Source of the DNA: Chloroflexota bacterium
GTDB lineage: Bacteria > Chloroflexota > Anaerolineae > Promineifilales > Promineifilaceae
Assembly: GCA_017993775.1 (NCBI GenBank)
Contig: JAGOMA010000001.1
Coordinates: forward strand, 124,001 to 188,000
DNA: 64,000 bases
Direction of reading: 5' to 3'
Positions 33,655-43,940 of this stretch are shown here, one piece after another. The notes under the pieces were generated by a model. That model worked only from the letters and a program-made list of their open reading frames with translations, had not been told where the DNA came from and made no database searches. Within the stretch, counting starts at the first letter, position 1. Each line of letters starts with the position of its first letter. The translations under genes were made by a program, and so were the position numbers.

Positions 33655-34380
33655 TTACAACCCCTCATTCCCCGCTACCAGCCGAATAGCCCGCAGCCAG
33701 CTGTCTGCCTCTTCATTAAACGATTCGTCTTGGAAGCGGTGATCGTTTTTACGGATAAACTCGTCCAACTGCACAATGAGCGTTTCCATTGTGGCGCTGG
33801 TCATGCGGATGAGGTGGTCGAAGGCCGCCTGACTGCCGGCCTTGTCCAGCGCTTGCCGCAAATGGGGTAGGCAAAATCCATTGGATTGTTCTAAGGTGGC
33901 CAGCATTTTGGCGTCGTTTTGGGCCAGGGCGTCGTTAACGGCCGTAATCGCCAACCCTTCCATCTGTGACCGCCGCTCGCAGGCCGGGCAAACGGCCGTA
34001 GGCGCCAGCAGCTTATCCACCGACGCATTTTTACCCTCAACGCCTACCGTGCCCTTGATTTGTCGCCAGAAAGCTGGCCCCTGCGACTGATATTCCAACT
34101 GCTTGAGCCGCTTATTGAGCGTATTTACCACATCGCGGTAGATAAACGCCAGGCCTAGCGGCGCGCTTTCGCCGGCTTCTGGCGCGCGCCAGGTGTGTTC
34201 GTGGCAAAACCCCAACGACTCCCGCAGTTTGGCGCGGGTGGGCACATCGTTGACGCTGTCGTAGATCAGTCCGGCCAGATAGCGCTCGGCGCTGCGTGTG
34301 CCAATGCGGCAAATCGGGCAGCCCGTTTCCACGCACGCCTCGATGACTTCGTGATAACTTAAGGGAGTTAAGGGGGCCAT
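33655..34380 (-). CDS. DUF6062 family protein with paired cysteine motifs
   Basis: 241 residues from the ATG at 34380. Four repeating Cys/His motifs are visible: 'CPICRIG' and 'GFCHEHTW' in the first half, 'CPACERR' and 'GFCLPHLRQAL' in the second, suggesting two metal- or redox-binding repeats. This pattern is the DUF6062 family found in Chloroflexota and Actinobacteria, whose function I do not know. It follows purA by about 17 bases on the same strand. Confidence 0.85.
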   Translation of the reverse strand: MAPLTPLSYHEVIEACVETGCPICRIGTRSAERYLAGLIYDSVNDVPTRAKLRESLGFCHEHTWRAPEAGESAPLGLAFIYRDVVNTLNKRLKQLEYQSQGPAFWRQIKGTVGVEGKNASVDKLLAPTAVCPACERRSQMEGLAITAVNDALAQNDAKMLATLEQSNGFCLPHLRQALDKAGSQAAFDHLIRMTSATMETLIVQLDEFIRKNDHRFQDESFNEEADSWLRAIRLVAGNEGL

Positions 34381-34396
34381 CAATTAAATTCCTATA

Positions 34397-35695
<1,299 letters not shown>

Positions 35696-35734
35696 ACTTT
35701 CCTCCTGTTCTCCTGTTGAACTCCGTTTCCGACA

Positions 35735-35778
35735 TAAAAAAACCCGATAGGGAGGAGCGTTGTCCGGCCTGATCGGGT
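35735..35778 (-). terminator. Terminator-like stem-loop in the purA leader
   Basis: Read on the minus strand, ACCCGAT and ATCGGGT pair and are followed by a run of seven T. It lies about 40 bases before the purA ATG and about 160 bases after the end of the upstream glycosyltransferase gene. It may end that transcript or act as an attenuator for purA. Confidence 0.7.
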
Positions 35779-35940
35779 GGTTGTCGGTTGGGTTTTGGGC
35801 TATCTTAACTTTTCCATACGTGATGGCGTCAACTATTTTTTGATGCACCCACTGGGCGTCTGGAAGAATTATAACAGAAAGTAGGGGTGAGGCTTGCCGA
35901 ATTTTGTCTGGCGGTGGGACGGGGCGGGAAACCTGCCCGG

Positions 35941-37926
35941 CTAATCTTCGGCGTTTTCTTGGGGCAGAACAAATAGCTGGCGCGTCCAGACGCTGTTGGG
36001 GAGGGGTGTACCGGCGGATACGGCCGTTACCCGTTCGCCGCTGGTGGGATCATACACGCCGACGGCGATGGTGTAGGTTCCGGCCGGTAAATCGGACGGC
36101 AGGGTGATGGCGTGTTCGTCGCGGATCAGGTCGCCGGTTTGCCAGAGCGCCTGAGGGATAAAACCGCGCGCGGCCGGGCCGTCGTGCTGGGCGATCAGCG
36201 CCCCGTTGGCATCGTAGACATGGACGAAAATGGTTAGCGGTGTGGTTGGCGGCGTAAGAACTTGCCAGTCCAGAGTGACGGCGAGTTGGTCGGCTGTGTC
36301 GGCAACGGCCGTATCTTGCAAGGCCAGGGCTGCGCCAAACGTCGCCAGGATCGGGTTGGCAGGCTGGGCTGTCTGCCAGGCGGCCGTGACATCGAACAGG
36401 TTTTGGCTGAACAAATCGAAAACGAAAACTTGGGCATCGGTAACGGCCGTGCGCAGGCCGTCCGGCGGCATCTCTGGGCCAAAGGTGTTCCAGCCCGGGG
36501 CATAGAGCGGGAAAGTATAGCCGCTGGTGGTGCGAACAGCGCCGCCGTTGATACGCACAAAATCGCTTAGGTTGGCATATTCCGGGGCCACCACTGCGCC
36601 GACAGGCGTCCAGGGGTAGGGGTTGGGGCAGCCGTCTGGGTGGGTGGCGTATGAGCTGAAATAAAATGGCACATTCAAGAAAATTAGTTCGGTTTCCGGC
36701 GGGGTGGCCTGACCGGCAGCGGCTAATTGGCGCACAATGTGGCTGGCTTGCGCGTAAAAATCAAGCTGGCAGGTAATGAATGGATAGGGCGGCCAGATAA
36801 TCAACAGGACGTAGACGATTTGCAGCCCCCAAACGGTTGCCAGGGTCCATAATTTGCTGGTTGGTACGCGGGCCAGGGCAGGAATGGGTAAGGACCAAAA
36901 TAGAGCCACGCCAATGGCCGGCAAATAGCTGAGGCGCGGGCTGCCATAGACGTAGGCGGGGTCGAGGAAGAGGGCTGAGGGCAGAACGCTGAATAGTATC
37001 CAGGCCACGGCAAAGAGGTAGAGACGGCCGTTTTTTGTCCAGCGGGCCATCACCCCCATGACGATGAGGACGATGAGCGCCAGAAAGACGAGGGGTAGGG
37101 TCTGGTTGGTTTGCAGGCGGGCCAGGGGCAGCAAAGGGTAAACGAGCGTTTGTAGGAAGGGGACCAGGCTGCTGGTGAGGCGATCGATGGATGGGGCGGC
37201 CTGTTCGCCGGCTTTGGGAATGGCGAGCCAAAGGCCCAAAAAGATGGTTGGCGCGATGAAGTAGGGGAGAAACGGCCGTATCACCCAATCGCGCCACTGT
37301 TTTTTGGGCGGCCAGATGAGCCAATCCAGCCCCACCAGGGCCAGGGGGATGAAAACGCCGTTCTCGTGGCTGAAGAGGCCGAGGATGAGGGTGATGTGCG
37401 CCAGCACGGCCGCCCATTTGCTTCCGGTCAGACGGGTGAAGCGGTAGAAGATGAGGGTGAGCAGCAGCCAGAACACCAGCAGAGGATGAAACAGGGCAGC
37501 CACGTAGGCGACTGCTTCGTAGTTGAAGGGAAAGGTGATGAAGATGAGGGCTGCGGCCCAGGCGTAGTCGCGACGGCCGTTTAAGACCAACGCCAACCAC
37601 CAGACCATCGCCGCATTTAAGCCATGCACCAGCAGCGATAAGGCGTGGAACGCCGGAGCCTGGTAGCCATCCAACAGCCAATACAGCCCTTTCCACAAAA
37701 CAAAGCCAACGGGGCGGTAGAAGCCATAACCGGCCGAACTGGTGAACAACTGCCACAGGCTGTGCGTTTCCATCCAGGCAAAATTGCCCGTGGGGTCGTC
37801 GTTAAACAAGGCGAAGCCGAGCGCGCGAAGGTAGAACAGCATGGCGAGCAGGCCGATGAAGAGCATGACGGCCCAGTCTGAGGGCTTGCGGCTAATGGGG
37901 TTGATGGGTTTGGCGACCGAGATCAT
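35941..37926 (-). CDS. Polytopic membrane protein, GT39/PMT-like
   Basis: 661 residues. About ten to twelve hydrophobic helices (residues about 20-420) are followed by a soluble domain (about 430-655) of beta type with 'YTFPLYAPGWNTFGPEMPP'-like sequence and a C-terminal 'LPAGTYTIAVGVYDPTSGERV'. The first external loop has 'ALFNDDPTGNFAW', with two Asp where GT39-like enzymes hold the catalytic acid. The architecture is that of C-type glycosyltransferases acting outside the membrane. The Chloroflexota have many such proteins of unknown substrate. It begins 12 bases after the L,D-transpeptidase gene. Confidence 0.75.
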   Translation of the reverse strand: MISVAKPINPISRKPSDWAVMLFIGLLAMLFYLRALGFALFNDDPTGNFAWMETHSLWQLFTSSAGYGFYRPVGFVLWKGLYWLLDGYQAPAFHALSLLVHGLNAAMVWWLALVLNGRRDYAWAAALIFITFPFNYEAVAYVAALFHPLLVFWLLLTLIFYRFTRLTGSKWAAVLAHITLILGLFSHENGVFIPLALVGLDWLIWPPKKQWRDWVIRPFLPYFIAPTIFLGLWLAIPKAGEQAAPSIDRLTSSLVPFLQTLVYPLLPLARLQTNQTLPLVFLALIVLIVMGVMARWTKNGRLYLFAVAWILFSVLPSALFLDPAYVYGSPRLSYLPAIGVALFWSLPIPALARVPTSKLWTLATVWGLQIVYVLLIIWPPYPFITCQLDFYAQASHIVRQLAAAGQATPPETELIFLNVPFYFSSYATHPDGCPNPYPWTPVGAVVAPEYANLSDFVRINGGAVRTTSGYTFPLYAPGWNTFGPEMPPDGLRTAVTDAQVFVFDLFSQNLFDVTAAWQTAQPANPILATFGAALALQDTAVADTADQLAVTLDWQVLTPPTTPLTIFVHVYDANGALIAQHDGPAARGFIPQALWQTGDLIRDEHAITLPSDLPAGTYTIAVGVYDPTSGERVTAVSAGTPLPNSVWTRQLFVLPQENAED

Positions 37927-37938
37927 GGTTGGCGCAGA

Positions 37939-39000
37939 TTAGTAGTGGACGTTGACGACAGTGCCGTAGGTGGTCCAGTCGTACAGCCAGGCGGCGTCGG
38001 GTTCGTCCAGGTTGACACAGCCGTGGCTCATGGGATAGCCGAAGTTTTCGTGCCAGTATGCGCCGTGGAGGGCGTAATCCTGGTAAAAGTACATGACATA
38101 AGGCACGTTTTCCAGGTAATAATCGTAGCCGAGCAGGTAGCCGTTCATGGTTTGGCTTTCGTAGCGCAGGTAGATGCGGAACATGCCGGTGACGGTGGGG
38201 AAGTTGGCGACGCCGCTGGAGATGAGGGTGGTGTAGACTGCGTCGTTGCCTTCGTAGGCATTGAGGGTTTGGGTGCTGAGATTGACATCGATCCAGCGGT
38301 CGGTGGCGTTGACGCCGAACGGCCGTATGCCAACCTGCTGGTTTTGAGGGCTGATGAAGGTGGGAACCAGGGTGGGGGTGGGGGTGGGGGTGATGGTTGG
38401 CGTGGGTGTAACGGTCCAGAACGGCCGTGTTGCATTTGTCTGGCCGGTTGGGGCGATGGCTTTGGCCAGGCTGTGGGGCGGGTTGTTGGCGCTGGGAGGG
38501 CCGGGCGTAGCTGGGGCGAGCGGCTGGAGATTAGCTACGATGGCGGTTGGGGCTGCCTCTGTCGATTTGGCATTGACGAGGGTGTCGTTGCTCGGCGGCT
38601 GTTCGCCCACGGTCGTTTGCACGAGGTATACAGCCCCGCCCACGCTCAGAACAATCAACAAGAGGATAAGAAGGGTGAAAACGGCCGTGCGCGGCCAGGA
38701 TTTGCGGCGTGGCGGCGTGGGTGTTGGCGGTGGTGGTTTGCGGCTGGCGGGCAGTCGTTTTTCCGCCCAGGCGCGCGCTTCGCGGACGGTGGGGTCGCGC
38801 GGCTGGAGCATTTCGGCGCGTTCGATGTATTCCAGGCTTTTGACCGGATCGACGGTGAGGCCGCCGACCATGAGCCAGAGGCGATGGTCGTTGGGGTCCT
38901 GGTGGATGCCTTCTTTGGCCAGGGTCAGTGCTTGTTCTCGCTGCCCGGCTTTAAGGGCGATTTGGGCTTGTTGGTAGAGGGTATTGGCGTCGCGCGTCAT
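37939..39000 (-). CDS. L,D-transpeptidase (YkuD) with N-terminal TPR
   Basis: 353 residues. The first 90 residues are TPR-like ('LYQQAQIALKAGQREQALTL', 'SLEYIERAEMLQPRDP'). One helix (about 105-130) is followed by a Pro/Thr linker and the YkuD domain with 'LNAYEGNDAVYTTLISSG' and the active-site block 'HGAYWHENFGYPMSHGCVN', whose Cys is the nucleophile. It crosslinks peptidoglycan or replaces D-Ala. The TPR on the cytoplasmic side of the membrane is an unusual addition. A 357-codon antisense frame over the same bases is rejected. It lies 1 base after the amidase stop, in the same operon. Confidence 0.92.
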   Translation of the reverse strand: MTRDANTLYQQAQIALKAGQREQALTLAKEGIHQDPNDHRLWLMVGGLTVDPVKSLEYIERAEMLQPRDPTVREARAWAEKRLPASRKPPPPTPTPPRRKSWPRTAVFTLLILLLIVLSVGGAVYLVQTTVGEQPPSNDTLVNAKSTEAAPTAIVANLQPLAPATPGPPSANNPPHSLAKAIAPTGQTNATRPFWTVTPTPTITPTPTPTLVPTFISPQNQQVGIRPFGVNATDRWIDVNLSTQTLNAYEGNDAVYTTLISSGVANFPTVTGMFRIYLRYESQTMNGYLLGYDYYLENVPYVMYFYQDYALHGAYWHENFGYPMSHGCVNLDEPDAAWLYDWTTYGTVVNVHY

Positions 39001-39001
39001 C

Positions 39002-39808
39002 TTAATTGCTGGCGGTGACGGCCGTTTTGTATTCGCTTAAAAAGCAGAAGATACCATTGGCCAGACCCGTTGCCGGAAGGGTGGCGTTGGTGGTGATCAT
39101 TTCCCGATCCAGGTTCATGAACCCGACCTCGATGATGATGGCCGACACGCCAGGGGCGATCTGGCGGAAGGCGTGGTAGTCGGACATATCGGGGGTGATG
39201 GTGTTGGCGTGGTATTCCATTTGGGTGCTCTGGCGATAGGCTTGTTCGACACAAATGGAGAGTTCGGTGGAGTCGGTATAACTGGAACCGGCGATTTTGA
39301 AGCCGGTGGCCAGTTCGTTGATGTAGTCGCAGGAGTCGGCGTGGATGGAGACAACGGCCGTTGCATAATAATTATCCAGCCGGGCATCAAACTCATCCAA
39401 TTTTTCGGCGCGGATACCTTGTGCTTGCAAGTCAGACAATACCATGTCGGCGATGGTTTCATTCACTTGGGCTTCTGTCAGGCCATCGGCGCAGACCGCG
39501 CCGCTGTCGAAGCCGCGATGGCCGGAAATAATGCCGATGCGAATGGGGCCAGGGCTTTGCGGAAGACGTTGGACGACTGGTTTGGCGGGGATAGTTTTGA
39601 AGATGGGGGCGGCGAGGTAATTGTCATCGGGGGAAACGGCCGTAATCCCTTCGGCTATGCTTTCGTCCGGGCTGAAGTACCAATACACCACAAGCAAACC
39701 GGCAAACGCCAACACCAAATAGATCACAATCGGCAAATGTCGCCCCAAAAATTGGATCAGAGGCGGCATCGAGTCATTACGAGAACTGTTTTCCGGTTTC
39801 GTGCGCAT
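39002..39808 (-). CDS. N-acetylmuramoyl-L-alanine amidase (Amidase_3-like)
   Basis: 268 residues. A membrane helix (about 25-45) and a spacer precede 'RIGIISGHRGFDSGAVCADG' (first zinc His), a Glu in 'LTEAQVNETIADMV', 'VSIHADSC' (second His) and 'IIIEVGFMNLDREM' (catalytic Glu). This matches zinc amidases that cut the peptide from MurNAc. It should act outside the membrane. First gene of the minus-strand operon with the L,D-transpeptidase and a glycosyltransferase, a wall-related set. It is divergent from ftsH. Confidence 0.9.
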   Translation of the reverse strand: MRTKPENSSRNDSMPPLIQFLGRHLPIVIYLVLAFAGLLVVYWYFSPDESIAEGITAVSPDDNYLAAPIFKTIPAKPVVQRLPQSPGPIRIGIISGHRGFDSGAVCADGLTEAQVNETIADMVLSDLQAQGIRAEKLDEFDARLDNYYATAVVSIHADSCDYINELATGFKIAGSSYTDSTELSICVEQAYRQSTQMEYHANTITPDMSDYHAFRQIAPGVSAIIIEVGFMNLDREMITTNATLPATGLANGIFCFLSEYKTAVTASN

Positions 39809-39935
39809 TATGTTGATATTCTACAACATTTTCCGGCCAGAGAAAATTACTGTTTACCTAGCAGTGTGAAGGATGTGTTAAGCAAGCTATCAGAAAAGAT
39901 TTATGAAAATCCAACGAATTCCCCTTACATTAGGT

Positions 39936-39941
39936 TATACT
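39936..39941 (+). promoter_or_regulatory. Candidate -10 box for ftsH
   Basis: TATACT about 110 bases before the ftsH ATG, in an AT-rich stretch. No clear -35 was seen. Confidence 0.3.
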
Positions 39942-40050
39942 TAGGGCGTCATAAGCAGCACGCCAGCCCGGTACTGGTTTTCTGGTCTCGCAAGCAAACA
40001 AAAGTATCTCTGGCGAGGTCGGCTTATTCAGGAGATAAATAACATTTATT

Positions 40051-42042
40051 ATGGATGAACAACCAAACGATTCACGACCCTCAATCCCTACTTGGGTTTG
40101 GATATTAGGTGTATTTGCTATTATCCTTGGCCTGCAGCTGTGGGTGAGTGGTCGGTTTAACGGCCCGGATCAAGTAGGAATACAAGAAGTGATGACGGCC
40201 GTGCAAAATGGGGAAGTCAAAGGCCTATCGGTGACCGGCGACCGGATCGAAGCAGAAATGAAAGATGGATCCATTGTCACCACAACCAAACACACCCGTG
40301 ACAGCCTGGCGGAAACGTTCGAGTATTACGGCGTCACACCTGAGCAGCTAACCAACGTAAACCTGATCGTCAACGATCAGAGCGCCTTGAACAACCTCTT
40401 TACGATCATCATTTCCATAGGCCCGGTCATTTTGTTGATCTGGATTTTTAGCCGCGGCTTCCGGCAAATGCAGGGCGGCGGCGGCGGCAACAATATCTTT
40501 GGTTTTGGCCGCAGCCGCGCCAAAAACCTCAACGATGCCAATCGCCCCACCGTCACGTTTGACGACGTGGCCGGTGTGGAAGAATCCAAACAAGAACTGG
40601 CCGAAGTTGTCCAGTTCCTGCGCGAACCGGAAAAATTTGTTCAGGTAGGCGCGCGTATTCCCAAAGGCGTGCTGATGGTTGGCCCGCCCGGAACCGGCAA
40701 GACCCTGCTGGCCCGCGCCGTCGCCGGCGAGGCCGGTGTGCCATTCTTCCACATCTCCGGCTCGGAATTTGTGGAAATGTTTGTGGGCGTAGGCGCCAGC
40801 CGCGTGCGCGACCTGTTCGACAAAGCCAAACAGTCGGCTCCATCCATCGTTTTTGTGGACGAAATTGACGCGGTTGGCCGGCAGCGTGGCGCGGGGTTGG
40901 GCGGCGGTCATGATGAACGCGAGCAAACCCTCAACCAGATTTTGGTAGAAATGGACGGTTTCGATAACGAAACCAACGTTATTGTGATGGCGGCGACCAA
41001 CCGCGCAGATATTCTCGACCCGGCGCTGCTGCGTCCCGGCCGTTTTGACCGCAAAGTGTTTGTGGATTTGCCAGACCTGAAAGGGCGCGAAATGATTTTG
41101 CGCGTGCATTCACGCGGCAAGCCGGTTTCCAGCGAAGTGAGCTATAAAGACATTGCCCGCCTGACGGCCGGATTTTCCGGCGCTGACCTGGAAAATTTGA
41201 TGAATGAAGCGGCCATTTTTGCGGCGCGGCGTAACAAACGCACCATTGGTCTGCTGGAGTTTCAGGACGCTTTCGACCGGGTGGTGATGGGGCCGGAGCG
41301 CAAGAGCCGGGTGATGAGCGAAGAAGATAAAGAAACAGTCGCTTACCACGAGGCCGGTCATGCGGTTGTTAGTTTCAACCTCATTCACACCGACCCGGTG
41401 CAAAAGATCACCATTGTGCCGCGTGGCCGGGCTGGCGGGTATGTGATGCCGCTGCCGGAAGACCGATTTGTGCACAGCCGCGAATATTTCCTGGATCAGA
41501 TTACCATGGCTTTGGGCGGCCGGGCGGCGGAAGAGACCTTCTTCAATCGTGTGACCACCGGTGCATCGTCTGATTTGCAGCAGGCCACACGTCTGGCGCG
41601 GGCGATGGTCATGGATTATGGCATGTCTGAAGTATTGGGACTGCCGACGTATGGCAACGGCAATACCAATCCCTTCCTGGGTCGGGAGATGTCTTATTTT
41701 GGCGGTGGACGCGATTACAGCGAAGAAGCGGCCAAGGCAATCGACGACGAAGTCAAACGCATTTTGGAAGAGAGTTACGAGCGTTCTATAGAGATTGTGC
41801 GCTCGAATTATGACCGGATGGTGCAGTTAGCGAGTGAATTGATGAAGGTGGAAACATTGGATCGGGAAGAGTTTGAGCGTCTGATGAATTCGCCTATGTT
41901 GACGAACGGCAATGGCAGTAATGGACATAGGGAAAGCGTTAAGCCAGATGCCCTCCAGCCCACCAATGGAAAGTTAGACAAGGAATCATTGGCCGACAGC
42001 CACCCAGCCGACTCGCCGCTAGACCTCGATCTGCCAGCCTAA
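40051..42042 (+). CDS. ftsH: ATP-dependent zinc metalloprotease FtsH
   Basis: 663 residues. Two helices (about 10-30 and 110-130) bracket a short external domain. AAA domain: Walker A '[10 protein letters not shown]', Walker B '[11 protein letters not shown]', SRH '[18 protein letters not shown]'. Zinc site HEAGH with H433, E434 and H437, and the third ligand Asp in '[15 protein letters not shown]'. It degrades unfolded membrane proteins and short-lived regulators. The C-terminal tail (about 620-663) is low-complexity. The gene contains only about one ACGGCCGT, well below the local average. Confidence 0.97.
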   Translation: MDEQPNDSRPSIPTWVWILGVFAIILGLQLWVSGRFNGPDQVGIQEVMTAVQNGEVKGLSVTGDRIEAEMKDGSIVTTTKHTRDSLAETFEYYGVTPEQLTNVNLIVNDQSALNNLFTIIISIGPVILLIWIFSRGFRQMQGGGGGNNIFGFGRSRAKNLNDANRPTVTFDDVAGVEESKQELAEVVQFLREPEKFVQVGARIPKGVLMVGPPGTGKTLLARAVAGEAGVPFFHISGSEFVEMFVGVGASRVRDLFDKAKQSAPSIVFVDEIDAVGRQRGAGLGGGHDEREQTLNQILVEMDGFDNETNVIVMAATNRADILDPALLRPGRFDRKVFVDLPDLKGREMILRVHSRGKPVSSEVSYKDIARLTAGFSGADLENLMNEAAIFAARRNKRTIGLLEFQDAFDRVVMGPERKSRVMSEEDKETVAYHEAGHAVVSFNLIHTDPVQKITIVPRGRAGGYVMPLPEDRFVHSREYFLDQITMALGGRAAEETFFNRVTTGASSDLQQATRLARAMVMDYGMSEVLGLPTYGNGNTNPFLGREMSYFGGGRDYSEEAAKAIDDEVKRILEESYERSIEIVRSNYDRMVQLASELMKVETLDREEFERLMNSPMLTNGNGSNGHRESVKPDALQPTNGKLDKESLADSHPADSPLDLDLPA

Positions 42043-42070
42043 ACGGCTCGCCTGATATTGTTGGCATTTT

Positions 42071-42114
42071 GACCTTCTCCCCGCTATAACTTGTGGGTGA
42101 GAGGGTCTTTTTTT
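42071..42114 (+). terminator. Intrinsic terminator after ftsH
   Basis: GACCTTCTCCCC and GGTGAGAGGGTC pair with minor mismatches and are followed by a run of seven T. A small direct repeat of TCAATTG follows. Confidence 0.85.
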
Positions 42115-42158
42115 GTCAATTGTCAATTGTCAACAGCTAACAGCTTTACAGGTGGTTT

Positions 42159-42962
42159 ATGGATGACGTGGTAGTATGCCGGCAGGAAGGGCCGGTGATG
42201 TGGGTAAGTTTGAACCGGCCGGAGAGCCATAATGCCATGAACCCGGCGCTGATTGCCGAATTAACGGCCGTCTTCCGCTCCCTACCTGACCAACCTGACG
42301 TGCGCGTGGTGGTGCTGACGGGCAACGGCCGTTCCTTCTGCGCTGGAGCCGACCTGACCTTCATGCGGGCTGCCGCCGATTACACCTTTGCTGAAAACGT
42401 GGCCGATGGGGAAGCGATTTTTGATTTGATGACGGCCGTTGACACCTGCCCGCTGCCGGTGGTGGGGCGCATTAACGGCGCGGCCATCGGCGGCGGGGTG
42501 GGGTTGGTAAGCTGCTGCGATATCGTCGTGGCGGTGGAACGGGCCAAGTTTGCCTTTAGCGAGACGCGCCTGGGCATTGTACCGGCGGTCATTTCGCCGT
42601 TTGTGCTGGCAAAGATTGGGGTGAGCAACGGCCGTGAACTCTTCCTGACGGGCGAGCGTTTTTCGGCTGAACGGGCGCGGCAAATAGGGTTGGTGCAGCA
42701 TGTGGTGGCGGAGGATGATCTGGATACGGCCGTTGCCGAACGGATTGCCAGCCTGCTGCAAGCCGCCCCCGGCGCGCAAGCTGCCGCCAAAGAATTGATC
42801 CGCGCGGTAGCTCATCAATCCCCAGCCGCCATGCGCGGTTTCACCGCCCGACTTATCGCCGAACGCCGCGCCAGCGATGAAGGCCGCGAGGGCATGAGTT
42901 CTTTTCTGGAAAAAAGAGCGCCGCAGTGGCAGGGAAAAGCAAGAGAAGAGACTGAAGACTAG
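42159..42962 (+). CDS. Enoyl-CoA hydratase/isomerase family protein
   Basis: 267 residues. 'VSLNRPESHNAMNPALIAEL', 'GNGRSFCAGADLTFMRAAAD' and 'GRINGAAIGGGVGLVSCCDI' form the crotonase fold with oxyanion loops. 'FSETRLGIVPAVISPFVLAKIG' keeps the region of the catalytic residues. The best-known relatives with this spacing are methylglutaconyl-CoA hydratases of leucine breakdown, and the nearby biotin carboxylase gene (43941) would fit such a pathway, but the carboxyltransferase partner is not seen. A hairpin of GAGACTA repeats follows. Confidence 0.88.
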   Translation: MDDVVVCRQEGPVMWVSLNRPESHNAMNPALIAELTAVFRSLPDQPDVRVVVLTGNGRSFCAGADLTFMRAAADYTFAENVADGEAIFDLMTAVDTCPLPVVGRINGAAIGGGVGLVSCCDIVVAVERAKFAFSETRLGIVPAVISPFVLAKIGVSNGRELFLTGERFSAERARQIGLVQHVVAEDDLDTAVAERIASLLQAAPGAQAAAKELIRAVAHQSPAAMRGFTARLIAERRASDEGREGMSSFLEKRAPQWQGKAREETED

Positions 42963-43003
42963 AGACTAGAGACCGGAGACCGCCAGTCTCCAGTCTCTAG
43001 TCT
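42950..43003. terminator. Hairpin of GAGACTA microrepeats
   Basis: AGACTAGAGACTAGAGACC and its near complement GTCTCCAGTCTCTAGTCT pair around CGGAGACCGCCA. It overlaps the end of the enoyl-CoA hydratase gene and lies just before the acetyltransferase start. Confidence 0.6.
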
Positions 43004-43019
43004 GTAACCATTGGTACCA

Positions 43020-43835
43020 ATGATGAGCGAACTTGAAACGATTCAACGAGCATCTTACCCGCTGACGCGGCAAATTTTGGCTGAGGATTTGCGCACTCTG
43101 GGCGTGAGGCGGGGCATGACTTTGCTTGTGCATTCCTCTTTAAGCGCGTTGGGTTGGGTCAATGGCGGCCCGGTGGCCGTGATTCAGGCGTTGATGGATG
43201 TGCTGACGCCAGAAGGAACGCTCGTCATGCCCACCCATTCTGGCGATTTGTCCGACCCGGCGCAGTGGGCCAATCCACCGGTCCCTTACAATTGGCAAGC
43301 CGTTATCCGCGAGACGATGCCTGCGTTTGATCCCCGATTGACGCCAACGCGCGGCATGGGACGAATTCCAGAGTTGTTTCGCACCTGGCCGGACGTGCGG
43401 CGCAGCAACCATCCACAGGTTTCTTTTGCCGCCTGGGGACGGCAGGCGGAATTTGTAACGGCCGGGCATAAACTAAAAAGCGGTTTGGGCGACTCGTCGC
43501 CGTTGGCGCGGGTGTATGATCTGGATGGCTTTGTGCTGCTGCTGGGTGTGGGCTACGGCAACAACACCTCGTTCCACCTGGCGGAATATCGCGTGCCCAA
43601 TCCGCCAATGACCACGAATGGCGCGCCGGTGCTGGAAAACGGCCGTCGCCTCTGGAAACCATTTACCGACGTAGACATCAACGATGAGGTGTTCCCGGCA
43701 ATCGGCGATGAATTTGAACAGACGCATCGGGTCGCTCTGGGTCTGATCGGGCTGGCGCAGTGCCGCCTGTTTTCGCAGACCGACGCGGTGGATTTTGCGG
43801 TGAAGTGGCTGGCCGATTTTCGGGCGAGAAAGTGA
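43020..43835 (+). CDS. AAC(3)-like aminoglycoside N-acetyltransferase
   Basis: 271 residues from the ATG at 43020 (a second ATG follows at 43023). '[32 protein letters not shown]', read in parts at 43093-43190, and '[15 protein letters not shown]', '[22 protein letters not shown]', '[22 protein letters not shown]' match the Antibiotic_NAT family. It uses acetyl-CoA; in soil and sludge bacteria many such genes are intrinsic, and resistance activity is not implied. No ribosome site is seen. The flanking palindromes mark it as a single-gene unit. Confidence 0.88.
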   Translation: MMSELETIQRASYPLTRQILAEDLRTLGVRRGMTLLVHSSLSALGWVNGGPVAVIQALMDVLTPEGTLVMPTHSGDLSDPAQWANPPVPYNWQAVIRETMPAFDPRLTPTRGMGRIPELFRTWPDVRRSNHPQVSFAAWGRQAEFVTAGHKLKSGLGDSSPLARVYDLDGFVLLLGVGYGNNTSFHLAEYRVPNPPMTTNGAPVLENGRRLWKPFTDVDINDEVFPAIGDEFEQTHRVALGLIGLAQCRLFSQTDAVDFAVKWLADFRARK

Positions 43836-43841
43836 AATACG

Positions 43842-43916
43842 CCCAGACCCTAAGGGTTTGCTTATGAGATGTTAGGCCTTTTGGGATTCAAACCCTTAGG
43901 GTCTTTGCAGACAGAT
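43842..43916. repeat. Palindromic intergenic repeat, diverged copy D
   Basis: Arms CAGACCCTAAGGGTTT (43844-43859) and AAACCCTTAGGGTCT (43890-43904). It differs from copies A-C in the centre and tail but keeps the arm design, and it again lies just after a gene end. Confidence 0.8.
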
Positions 43917-43940
43917 ACTCTTGGAGAAGGAACCCATCCA

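Noticed and set aside
37945..39018. Long plus-strand frame of 357 codons
   Set aside because: It is antisense to the L,D-transpeptidase gene, whose active-site motif is clear; the frame gives a Gly/Val-rich sequence with no recognisable domain.
39173..40042. Plus-strand frame of 289 codons before ftsH
   Set aside because: Most of it is antisense to the amidase gene with its intact zinc motifs.
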